Assembly (NCBI GenBank): GCA_905233685.1
Contig: CAJOEZ010000004.1
Coordinates: 1 to 64,000 of the forward strand
DNA length: 64,000 bases
Reading direction: 5' to 3'
Source of the DNA: an uncultured Bacteroidales bacterium
Lineage (GTDB): Bacteria > Bacteroidota > Bacteroidia > Bacteroidales > F082
Shown: positions 1 to 7,876 of the stretch, one piece after another
How positions within the stretch are numbered: the stretch's first letter is position 1
Layout of the letters: each line of letters opens with the position of its first letter
Program-made: the position numbers and the translations under genes
The notes under the pieces: model-generated
Told to the model about the DNA's origin: nothing
The model's input: only the letters and a program-made list of their open reading frames with translations
The model's database searches: none

Positions 1-1
1 G

Positions 2-2299
2 GCTTTCACGCTCTTGTCGCAATGGACCATAGCCGCCAAAGATGCGGGAAACCGTCAGGGCAACTGGTACAACTATACCGTTGACCTTTCCGCTTATACT
101 GGTCAGGAGGTCTATGTCGCTATTCGTCACCACTATTGCTCTGGACAATCTGCCATTTGCGTTGATGACATCCAAATTGAAGGTACTTTACAGCAAGACG
201 GTTTGGTGATTACACCAGACACGCTGACTTTTGAAGAATCTGGGGTACCGCAAACCTTCTCTATAAGCAACCAAACCACCAATGCCGTCACCATCTCGGC
301 CATCAATGTGCAACCTGATGAAAACGTGTTACATCTCTGGTTTGGCAGTCTACCTCGCACTTTGCAGCCTAATGAGTCCATGTTTGTCCAGGTGGAATTG
401 AACGAAATTGGATACAAAGGCTATAACAATTACACCATCAACATAGCCACCTCTATCGGCAACAGGCAAGTCACCGTCAGGGTCAACGAGGAAGCCTGGG
501 ACAATGGGTTGTTGCCTTGGCCTATGATGGGAGTATATTTCACAGAAGGTGAACCCTTTACACAGACCTTCTACTTGTACAACACCAATGCTCTACGGAC
601 TGTCATCATCAATGAAATTAGCGAAGAGGGCAGCAACTATCTTTCGATGACTCCCTCACATAGTCTGCCATGGATACTCCCGGCAGGCGAAATGCTTGAG
701 GTGACCGTTACCTTGGTCAACTTCCCCGAGCAAGCCACTGTAGCCAATCTTCTCGTTCACAGTTCAGAAGGCGAGATAAACGGCCCTTTCTTCCACATTG
801 CGGGAGGGCTTTCGCCTGGTAATGGCGATTTGGTGATTGAGCCAGACACGCTTTGGTACACGCTGATTGACGACCAAGTATTCGTCATGCACAATGAGAC
901 CTCCCATGCCGTCACCATCACAAGCATCACCAACGACGACGAAGAGTTCATCCATGTCCTTTACCATGACGGCACCGAGTATCAACCTATCGAGGATATA
1001 CTGCCAATTGAATTGCAGCCCAACCAAAGCACACAAGTCGTCGTCAGATTGGAACCGATGATTATCCCTCCCGCGAAACAACGCGACCAAATCATTTCAT
1101 ATGTAAACATCGCCACTACTGAAGGCGATAGAATCGTGACGCTGATGATTAATGAAAATCTGGTCAATTTTGGACTGGTCGTCGTTCCCTACATGGCCGA
1201 GCTTTATCTCAACGAGCCATCACAGACCTTCTCGCTCATCAACGCAGAGATTTCGCGCCCGATAACCATCTATGGCATCGAAGAGGAGAACACAAACTAT
1301 TTGGAAATCACGCCACAATATCCGCTTCCCTACACTTTGCAGAACTATAACGACTATATGAGATGTACGGTTAGTTTCAATGGAAGAAGAACAAGAGATT
1401 GGGGCGCAGACACTTATCTTATCTATCACACTTCGATAGGCGATTTCAGGTCTTTCGTCACCATTGATCAGGGTCTTATGGGTTTCCCTTTAAGCCCCGA
1501 ATGGTACTACGAAATCCAGAACGACAACGGTAGCATCACCTACCAATATATGTATCAAGCGGGCGACACCGTTGTCCAAGACGAACCAACCCATATCCTT
1601 GTAAAGATCAACACGCTTTACGACAAGGACATACATACTGATGTTACACACGAGTATGTTTATGAACGCGACGGAAAGATATATTGGTGGAACAAGACCT
1701 TGGAAGAGTTCACTATGCTGTATGACTTCACGGCCGAGGCGGGCGATGGGTGGGAAATCAAGGTCGGCACGGAGAGCCTCACCATGCTTGTGGACGAAGC
1801 GGAAACCATTGAATATGAAGGCAGAACCTACAGGTTACAGCACGTGAGCGATGTTGATGACCTCTTCAGCGGCTACATCGTAAGCGGCATTGGCCACCTC
1901 ACGAGTTTCTTCCCCGAAAGGCTGATGGACAATGGCGACGGTGTGCGCGTGGAAGGTTTGCGTTGCTATTGGGTGGAGGACGAACTGGTCTTCAAATACG
2001 GCGACGAGGACTGCGATGCGATTTATTCGGAGGTGCATGGTGTGGAGGAGGACGATCCTTCGACAGGCTCAGGGGCCTTGACGGTTTATCCTAATCCTAC
2101 CAATGGCGTTTTATTCGTTGAGACGCACGGCCGTGCGTCTTTACCGACCCCAACCTACCGCATTTCTAACCTCATGGGTCAGACTGTCCTTTCAGACAAC
2201 ATCACCGCTGAAACGCAGCAGATTGATGTTTCGGGATTGCCAACAGGGATGTATTTTGTCACCGTTGGCGGTGAAACGAGGAAGTTTGTAGTGAGATGA
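2..2299 (+). CDS. Partial T9SS-secreted protein with Ig-like repeats
   Basis: The reading frame is open to the left edge, so the N-terminus lies outside the window. The first visible residues (roughly 1-60, ending ICVDDIQIEG) look like the end of a cleaved-adhesin/choice-of-anchor jelly-roll domain. Four Ig-like units of about 120 residues follow; two open with a LVI-PDTL motif. A domain of about 150 residues precedes the C-terminal T9SS type A sorting domain, which has the usual YPNPTNG start, the GMYFVTVGG strand and a FVVR end. By family knowledge it is exported through the T9SS and attached to or released from the surface; its ligand or activity cannot be told. Two palindromic repeats are translated inside it (2057-2077 and 2120-2141). 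A TTG at 14 is only an artefactual start. Confidence 0.8.
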   Translation, partial: AFTLLSQWTIAAKDAGNRQGNWYNYTVDLSAYTGQEVYVAIRHHYCSGQSAICVDDIQIEGTLQQDGLVITPDTLTFEESGVPQTFSISNQTTNAVTISAINVQPDENVLHLWFGSLPRTLQPNESMFVQVELNEIGYKGYNNYTINIATSIGNRQVTVRVNEEAWDNGLLPWPMMGVYFTEGEPFTQTFYLYNTNALRTVIINEISEEGSNYLSMTPSHSLPWILPAGEMLEVTVTLVNFPEQATVANLLVHSSEGEINGPFFHIAGGLSPGNGDLVIEPDTLWYTLIDDQVFVMHNETSHAVTITSITNDDEEFIHVLYHDGTEYQPIEDILPIELQPNQSTQVVVRLEPMIIPPAKQRDQIISYVNIATTEGDRIVTLMINENLVNFGLVVVPYMAELYLNEPSQTFSLINAEISRPITIYGIEEENTNYLEITPQYPLPYTLQNYNDYMRCTVSFNGRRTRDWGADTYLIYHTSIGDFRSFVTIDQGLMGFPLSPEWYYEIQNDNGSITYQYMYQAGDTVVQDEPTHILVKINTLYDKDIHTDVTHEYVYERDGKIYWWNKTLEEFTMLYDFTAEAGDGWEIKVGTESLTMLVDEAETIEYEGRTYRLQHVSDVDDLFSGYIVSGIGHLTSFFPERLMDNGDGVRVEGLRCYWVEDELVFKYGDEDCDAIYSEVHGVEEDDPSTGSGALTVYPNPTNGVLFVETHGRASLPTPTYRISNLMGQTVLSDNITAETQQIDVSGLPTGMYFVTVGGETRKFVVR
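2057..2077 (+). repeat. REP family A copy, in frame in T9SS protein
   Basis: The core ccttcgacaggctcagg matches copies at 25914, 28204, 30175, 30228 and 44847. Here it encodes PSTGSGA in the linker just before the sorting domain. It introduces no stop and no frameshift. Confidence 0.75.
2120..2141. repeat. REP family B palindrome inside a sorting domain
   Basis: A perfect 20-nt palindrome (arm agacgcacgg, 2121-2140) lies in frame inside the T9SS sorting domain and encodes the stretch ETHGRASL. Related palindromes are at 24409 and 24456, with a diverged one at 38641. Confidence 0.65.
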
Positions 2300-2376
2300 T
2301 TGGAACTGTAGGGCTGTAACACTGTGCCAGCCGCACCGTGACAAAAAACGGCTGCCGTGGTACAACAGCCATACAA

Positions 2377-2413
2377 AACCTTCCATTGGGAAAGCCCTGT
2401 GGAAGGTTTTTTT
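2377..2413 (+). terminator. Rho-independent terminator after the T9SS protein
   Basis: The inverted repeat aaccttcca / tggaaggtt (2377-2385 and 2400-2408) is followed directly by a run of T. It lies 78 nt after the stop codon of the upstream gene. Confidence 0.75.
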
Positions 2414-2569
2414 GTTATTAATTTCAATTATGTTTTATACTAATTTCAACTGAAAACCAACAATATACCCGACAACAAACGACTACAGTCGACTACAAAC
2501 GTTTAATCAACGGCTTTGTCTTGACAGGTTTTTCATCTTTGCGGCGTGAAACCAATTAATACTATTGTT

Positions 2570-3040
2570 ATGGAAACACCTGAATACATTGAAGGTATCC
2601 CGACTGAGAAGAAAGAATCAAGAAAACGGAGAGAGATTATCAAAAAAGAGTACATCCGCCTGATTGAAAAACTCCAAAACACTCGTGGGAAAAAGGCGGT
2701 GTACAACCATTATCTTCAGACAGATGTCTATATAATAATGAGGAAAAGTGAAAAGAAAGCAAGTAACAGCGCGGCTTTCAATTGGCAGTCAACTTTTGCA
2801 GTAAAACATCTTGAAGTGGTTATTGAAAAGGCTGTTCCAATGGAAGGAAAACCGATTTTTACCTTGCCAAAGACAACTGGAAAACAAAAGGAATTCGGTT
2901 ATGTGAATATGGCTACCTTGTACTATGATTTTCAGTCGGATGAATATGACTACCTTAACTTTACCGTGAAACTGGTTTTGGGTGTCAAAAGCGACGGAAG
3001 ACATGTGCAGTATAGCGTAAACAAGATAGAGTTGGCATGA
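2570..3040 (+). CDS. Hypothetical protein, 156 aa
   Basis: I do not recognise the family. The N-terminal third is highly charged (EKKESRKRREIIKKEYIR) and likely helical. The rest reads as a beta-rich domain (QSTFAVKHLEVVIEKAV, YVNMATLYYDF, YLNFTVKLVLGVK). No signal peptide or membrane segment is visible, so it is probably cytoplasmic. An in-frame GTG at 2546 would add eight residues, but the ATG at 2570 is preferred because MKPINTIV before it has no coding character. It stands alone between two terminator-like hairpins. The composition is more AT-rich than its neighbours, which could mean recent acquisition. Confidence 0.6.
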   Translation: METPEYIEGIPTEKKESRKRREIIKKEYIRLIEKLQNTRGKKAVYNHYLQTDVYIIMRKSEKKASNSAAFNWQSTFAVKHLEVVIEKAVPMEGKPIFTLPKTTGKQKEFGYVNMATLYYDFQSDEYDYLNFTVKLVLGVKSDGRHVQYSVNKIELA

Positions 3041-3044
3041 AAAA

Positions 3045-3096
3045 GCACCCTGTAATAAAGTCGTCATCGCTTTTGGCAATCGCTTGTACAGAGTGC
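3045..3096 (+). terminator. Possible hairpin terminator after the hypothetical gene
   Basis: Imperfect arms gcaccctgta and tacagagtgc flank about 32 nt, a few bases after the stop. The T-run after it is poor, so it could be a processing hairpin. The rest of the space up to 3262 is AT-rich, and I see no gene in it. Confidence 0.3.
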
Positions 3097-3262
3097 ATTT
3101 AATCGGAGTTTCTGAGGGGCTTGCTATCCGGCATTTCCCGTCCGATGGATAAGATTTCTGCCCGCAAAATTACAACATTTTCACAAAACAAGGCCAATTC
3201 GTCCAAAAAATTGAGAAAAATAAAGCAAAACAACAAACAATAACCCCTAAAACCCCAACAAT

Positions 3263-4795
3263 ATGTTAGTAAAGACATTCGGATGTGCCCTTTTCGGCAT
3301 CGACGCAATTACGGTCACCATCGAGGTGAACATCGACAGAGGCATTAATTTCTATTTGGTCGGCCTTCCCGACAATGCGGTCAAAGAAAGTCATCAGCGC
3401 ATCGAAGCGGCCATCGGCAACCTCGGCTACCGCTTTCCGCACAAAAAAGTGGTCATCAACATGGCGCCCGCCGACATCCGCAAGGAAGGCTCGGCCTACG
3501 ACTTGCCTATCGCCATCGGTATCATGGCCGCCTCCGAACAGGTCCATACAGACCTGTTGGAGCAATTTATCATTATGGGAGAACTCTCTTTGGACGGCAC
3601 ACTCAAGCCCGTCAAAGGTTCCCTGCCCATTGCCATCAAGGCCAAACAGGACGGTTTCAGAGGTCTCATCGTCCCAAAAGCCAATGCACGCGAGGCTGCC
3701 GTGGTGGAAGGACTTGAGGTGTATGGTGTGGAAAACATTCACGATGTCGTTTCCATCCTCAACAGCGAAATCCTCATCCAACCCGAAACCGTCGACTTGG
3801 TCGACTCTTGGCAAAATTTGGCTTATGAGTTCGATTTCAGCGACGTGAAAGGCCAAGAGAACATCAAGCGAGCCTTGGAGATTGCGGCGGCAGGCGGACA
3901 TAATGTCATCCTCATCGGGCCTCCCGGAAGCGGCAAGACCATGCTTGCCAAGCGAATGCCCACCATTTTGCCGCCTTTGACTATGGCCGAGGCCTTGGAA
4001 ACCACCAAAATTCATTCCGTGGCGGGCTTGGTCGGGCGCAATGCCTCTTTGGTCAGGACGCGGCCGTTCCGCAGTCCGCACCACACCATCAGCGATGCGG
4101 GCTTGGTGGGCGGCGGCACTTATCCCCAGCCAGGGGAAATCTCGCTTGCCCATAATGGCGTGCTCTTCCTTGACGAACTGCCCGAATTCAAGCGCACCGT
4201 CCTCGAAGTGATGCGCCAGCCGATGGAAGACCGAGTGGTAACGATATCTCGCGCAAAGATGACCGTAGATTTTCCGGCCAATTTCATGATGGTGGCGGCC
4301 ATGAACCCTTGTCCCTGCGGTTATTACAACCACCCCGACAAGGAATGCACATGCAAGCCGGGCATGGTGCAGCAGTACCTCAACCGCATCAGCGGGCCGC
4401 TCATGGACCGCATCGACTTGCATGTAGAAGTCGTGCCAGTGGCCTACAAAGACCTATCGTCAAAGAGCAACGGGGAGCCGAGCGCGGTGGTGCGCGAGCG
4501 CGTCATCAAAGCGAGGAAGATTCAGGAAGAACGCTATTCAGAATATCCGGCCATCCACGCCAACGCGCAAATGACCACGCCGCTCATCCAAAAATACTGC
4601 GACCTCGACGAACCCTGTCGCAACATCCTGAAAACCGCCATGAACCGCCTCGGTCTCTCGGCCCGTGCCTACGACCGCATCCTGAAAGTTTCCCGCACCA
4701 TCGCCGACCTCGACGGCAGCGAGAACATCCTGACAGGACACCTTGCTGAGGCTATTAATTATAGGAGTCTCGACCGGGACAATTGGGGGTGCTGA
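3263..4795 (+). CDS. comM: YifB/ComM-family Mg-chelatase-like AAA+ ATPase
   Basis: This full-length member (510 aa) has three parts. An N-terminal Lon-protease-like ChlI fold covers about residues 1-170. An AAA+ core carries Walker A GPPGSGKT at 219-226 and Walker B LFLDE near 301-305. The C-terminal Mg-chelatase domain follows, after a Cys-rich PCPCGYYNHPDKEC patch near residue 350 typical of the family. In naturally competent bacteria ComM is a hexameric branch-migration helicase used in recombination of incoming DNA; in other bacteria the role is less clear. The ATG at 3263 gives the conserved MLVKTFGCALFGIDA start. It appears monocistronic, with a terminator directly after the stop. Confidence 0.9.
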   Translation: MLVKTFGCALFGIDAITVTIEVNIDRGINFYLVGLPDNAVKESHQRIEAAIGNLGYRFPHKKVVINMAPADIRKEGSAYDLPIAIGIMAASEQVHTDLLEQFIIMGELSLDGTLKPVKGSLPIAIKAKQDGFRGLIVPKANAREAAVVEGLEVYGVENIHDVVSILNSEILIQPETVDLVDSWQNLAYEFDFSDVKGQENIKRALEIAAAGGHNVILIGPPGSGKTMLAKRMPTILPPLTMAEALETTKIHSVAGLVGRNASLVRTRPFRSPHHTISDAGLVGGGTYPQPGEISLAHNGVLFLDELPEFKRTVLEVMRQPMEDRVVTISRAKMTVDFPANFMMVAAMNPCPCGYYNHPDKECTCKPGMVQQYLNRISGPLMDRIDLHVEVVPVAYKDLSSKSNGEPSAVVRERVIKARKIQEERYSEYPAIHANAQMTTPLIQKYCDLDEPCRNILKTAMNRLGLSARAYDRILKVSRTIADLDGSENILTGHLAEAINYRSLDRDNWGC

Positions 4796-4802
4796 TGAAA
4801 AA

Positions 4803-4827
4803 AACGCCAAAATCTTTGGCTTTTTTT
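4803..4827 (+). terminator. Terminator after comM
   Basis: The perfect stem gccaaa / tttggc (4806-4811 and 4815-4820) with a three-base loop is followed by seven T. The downstream promoter's -33 box falls inside the right arm. Confidence 0.8.
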
Positions 4828-4845
4828 GATTATTAACTAATTTTG
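4815..4845 (+). promoter_or_regulatory. Bacteroidota promoter for the sialidase gene
   Basis: A -33 TTTG (4815-4818) and a -7 TAATTTTG (4838-4845) are separated by 19 nt, within the 19-21 consensus for the Bacteroidota housekeeping sigma factor. The start codon lies about 40 nt further on. Confidence 0.65.
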
Positions 4846-4886
4846 CGCCCAATACATTGATGTTTAATCCCTTAAAACTCACCGCT

Positions 4887-7433
4887 ATGAAGAAACTCCT
4901 TGCTCTTATCGCTTTTGTGACGATGGCTGCTGCCACATTCGCCCAACCCAACCATTACATCACCTTCAACGGCACTGACCAGTATATGATTATTCCGCAT
5001 CATGAAGACTTTAATATCGCTGCAAGTCAGAGTTTTACCCTCACTGGATGGGTACGAAACGAGACCTACACCAACTATCCGCGTTATGTCTGCAAGCGCG
5101 ACATGTCAATACAAGGTGCTGGCAACGAGCGCACTGGCTATGAGTTCTTTGGCTCGGGGAGTGCGGGGCAGTCTTTGGGTCTCAATACGCCTACTGCAAC
5201 ATCGGGACATGCCTTATCGGTCTATACAGGTGTCACCGTTCCGGCAGGAGAGTGGATGCACTTCGCCCTTGTGGTGGACCGCCCCAATAATGAAATCCGC
5301 ATTTACCACAACGGCCAAACTAACAGCAGTTGGGCGGCGGCGGTCGGCGATTGGGCTGTGACCAACACGCATGATGTGTTTATTGGCGCAGGCAATAGTG
5401 GCGGTCAGCCTGCCAATTTTTGCAATGGTTCGTTTGGCAACATCCGCTTCTACAGCAGAGCCCTTGACCCGAATGAAATTGCTTTTGACAAGGATATTGA
5501 CTTTCTTGTTGAACTTCCTCCTGACATGCAAGATCATCTGTTGGCTGCCTACGATTTTTCATTGGAGTATATCAACCCGATTATCAACCAGATGGAGGAT
5601 GCCTCCGGCAACGGGCATACGGCTCAATTGGTGAATGTCAACTTGGGAACGCCTGCCGATATCCTTGACGTGACTTTGACGCAAGACACCCGCCTGACAG
5701 GTCGTGGCAACCCTAACGATGTGATTCTTAAGGCTGCCGTGAACTTTGGAGGTGACAACGCTTCGGTGTTGCTTGCCAATTTGACCGTTAACCTTGACGG
5801 CACCACCGACCTAAGCGACATTGAGAAAATCAAAGTCTATTCCACCGGGCTCGTCAATGCCTTCAACGGACGCACCCTCCAAGGTGCCACCTTGATTGGT
5901 AGTGCTGACCCCGCTTCGGGCGACTTTGCCATTCCTGTCGGAGGCTATCTCGTTTCGGGCACCAACTACCTTTGGATTACCGCGCAAGTCGCCAACGATG
6001 CTACGGAAGGCCACTTCATCGACGCCTCGCTGAAACGCATCGAAACCTTTGAGCAGTCCTTCCCAATCGACAATCCCTCGCCAGCAGGCAGCCGTGAAAT
6101 CATCCTTGCCCACACTTTGGTTTATCAGCCAGGCGACTATAATTCAATGAATTACCGCATCCCTGCTGTCATCACGGCGAAGGACGGAAGCATTGTGGCC
6201 GTGACCGACAAGCGCAAATACAACGAAGGCGACCTGCCGCAGGATATCGACATTGTGTGCAACCGCAGCACCGACGGCGGCCACACTTGGAGCGAGCCTT
6301 ATACTATCGCCTTGGGCACGGGCGTCAACCACGGTTTTGGCGACTGCGCCTTGGCTTGGAGCAACGACGATAATGGTCTCATTGCGGCCTTCGTGGGCGG
6401 AGTCGGACTCTGGAACTCAACGCCGTCTAATCCCATTCGCTCTTATATTTCAAAGAGTTACGACAATGGCCAAACTTGGACTGAACCTGAGGACATCACT
6501 CATTTCATCTTCGGCGACAACTGCGTTGTGCCCGAACACCAAACATGGCGCGCCTCGTTCTTCGGCTCTGGCAATGGTCTGCGTACTTCAACAGGTCGCA
6601 TTATGTTTGTGGCTGCCATCCGCGAAGGCGCTGCACAGTCGTTGAACAACTACGCCGTTTACTCCGACGACAATGGTATAACTTGGCAGGTCTCAGGTCG
6701 CGCCTCGGTGGCTGGCGACGAGGCCAAAGTCACGGAACTGGTTGATGGCCGCATCCTGATGAGCATCCGCCATGGTGGCAACCGTTGGTACAACATTTCC
6801 GAAGACGGTGGCGAGACTTGGCAGCCCAGCACCTCCACATGGTACGACATCACCGCGCCAGCCTGCAACGGCGATTTAATCCGTTACACCTCAGAAAACC
6901 AAGGCCACGACCGCAACCGTCTGCTCCATTCCGTGCCATACGGCAGCAATCGCGAAAAGGTCACGGTGTATGTCAGCTACGATGAGGGCGAGACTTGGCC
7001 AGTGAGCAAGTGCATTGTGCCTTACAGCTCGGCCTATTCTTCGCTTTGCGTTCTCCCAGACGGCACTATTGGTCTCTATGTGGAGGAAGCCTACGCAGGT
7101 GCTTCAGGTTATTCGACGGTGTTCTACAACTTCAGCCTCGAATGGCTCACCGACGGCAACGACACGTTCGACCCGACAGAAGTTGATGAAAACCAAGATA
7201 CTGGCGAATTACTGAACATCTATCCTGTCCCCGCTTCGTCGTTCATTACGATTGAAGCCGAAGGGATGCAGACTATCTATGTTTATGACACGCTCGGGCA
7301 GCTTGTCAAGACGGTTCCCGCTGGCGGGGTTTCAGAAATCCGTTTGGAGATTACGGAATGGGCCTCTGGGGTGTATTTCGTTGAGGCAGTGGGGGTTAAT
7401 GGTTTGAAAAAGAACGGCCGGTTCGTGAAATGA
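4887..7433 (+). CDS. nanH: Secreted exo-alpha-sialidase (GH33), T9SS cargo
   Basis: This gene encodes a neuraminidase that releases terminal sialic acid from host glycans. The ATG at 4887 starts a clear signal peptide (MKKLLALIAFVTMAAATFAQ); an ATG ten codons upstream lacks that form. A laminin-G/ConA-like carbohydrate-binding domain covers about residues 20-220. A BNR-associated N-terminal domain covers about 255-400. The beta-propeller opens with YRIP at 423-426, whose Arg is part of the arginine triad, and holds five Asp boxes (STDGGHTW from 461, SYDNGQTW, SDDNGITW, SEDGGETW, SYDEGETW). The last 60 or so residues (LLNIYPVPASS...) form a T9SS sorting domain. No sialic-acid catabolic genes are adjacent, so this may be a scavenging enzyme whose partners lie elsewhere. 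Confidence 0.92.
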   Translation: MKKLLALIAFVTMAAATFAQPNHYITFNGTDQYMIIPHHEDFNIAASQSFTLTGWVRNETYTNYPRYVCKRDMSIQGAGNERTGYEFFGSGSAGQSLGLNTPTATSGHALSVYTGVTVPAGEWMHFALVVDRPNNEIRIYHNGQTNSSWAAAVGDWAVTNTHDVFIGAGNSGGQPANFCNGSFGNIRFYSRALDPNEIAFDKDIDFLVELPPDMQDHLLAAYDFSLEYINPIINQMEDASGNGHTAQLVNVNLGTPADILDVTLTQDTRLTGRGNPNDVILKAAVNFGGDNASVLLANLTVNLDGTTDLSDIEKIKVYSTGLVNAFNGRTLQGATLIGSADPASGDFAIPVGGYLVSGTNYLWITAQVANDATEGHFIDASLKRIETFEQSFPIDNPSPAGSREIILAHTLVYQPGDYNSMNYRIPAVITAKDGSIVAVTDKRKYNEGDLPQDIDIVCNRSTDGGHTWSEPYTIALGTGVNHGFGDCALAWSNDDNGLIAAFVGGVGLWNSTPSNPIRSYISKSYDNGQTWTEPEDITHFIFGDNCVVPEHQTWRASFFGSGNGLRTSTGRIMFVAAIREGAAQSLNNYAVYSDDNGITWQVSGRASVAGDEAKVTELVDGRILMSIRHGGNRWYNISEDGGETWQPSTSTWYDITAPACNGDLIRYTSENQGHDRNRLLHSVPYGSNREKVTVYVSYDEGETWPVSKCIVPYSSAYSSLCVLPDGTIGLYVEEAYAGASGYSTVFYNFSLEWLTDGNDTFDPTEVDENQDTGELLNIYPVPASSFITIEAEGMQTIYVYDTLGQLVKTVPAGGVSEIRLEITEWASGVYFVEAVGVNGLKKNGRFVK

Positions 7434-7441
7434 CGATTCAA

Positions 7442-7472
7442 ATTGCCAGTTCAAGATTATTTTGTACCTTTG
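7442..7472 (+). promoter_or_regulatory. Probable promoter of the EF-G gene
   Basis: The -7 box TACCTTTG (7465-7472), followed by CAGCC, has an ATTG 19 nt upstream as an approximate -33 box. Transcription would begin at the start of the hairpin at 7474-7502. Confidence 0.5.
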
Positions 7473-7473
7473 C

Positions 7474-7506
7474 AGCCCGAATCAAAAAACCTGATTCGGG
7501 CTTTTA
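7474..7506 (+). terminator. Strong hairpin between sialidase and EF-G genes
   Basis: The 11-bp perfect arms agcccgaatca and tgattcgggct enclose a short A-rich loop and are followed by ttta. It can end sialidase transcripts, and it would also form the very 5' end of the EF-G mRNA, where it could protect the message or attenuate it. Confidence 0.6.
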
Positions 7507-7531
7507 ACGAATTGAAAATCAATACAAAATA

Positions 7532-7876
7532 ATGAATCAGAATATTTCAAAATTGAGAAACATCGGTATCGCTGCGCATATCGATGCTGGTAAGACTACG
7601 GTTTCGGAACGCATCCTGTTCTTCACGGGCGTCAACCGTAAAGTGGGCGAGACGCACGACGGTCAGGCCACTATGGACTTCATGAAACAGGAGCAGGAGC
7701 GCGGCATCACCATCGCTTCGGCGGCCATCACCGCCCATTGGAACGGCTATCAGATTAACCTTATCGATACTCCCGGCCACGTCGACTTCACCGTCGAGGT
7801 GGAACGCTCGCTGCGTGTCATCGACGGCATGGTGGCGGTGTTTTGCGCCGTGGGTGCCCCGCATTGCCTTCGTTAA
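7532..7876 (+). pseudogene. fusA: Elongation factor G, N-terminal fragment (frameshifted)
   Basis: EF-G is the GTPase that drives ribosomal translocation. This frame has the canonical G1 AHIDAGKT (residues 15-22), the G2/switch I stretch QERGIT and G3 DTPGH (79-83). It reads correctly to AVFCAVG near 7853. The next aligned residues, [11 protein letters not shown], are in another frame beginning at 7854. The usual stretch between them (about 18 codons, GVEPQSETVWRQADKYG type) is missing, which implies loss of about 53 nt and a frameshift. The gene is not beside rpsL/rpsG, so it may be a second EF-G paralogue; the deletion could equally be an assembly fault. Confidence 0.75.

Noticed and set aside
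3266..4423. Long minus-strand frame opposite comM
   Set aside because: His/Arg-rich sequence without domains; comM is well supported on the other strand.
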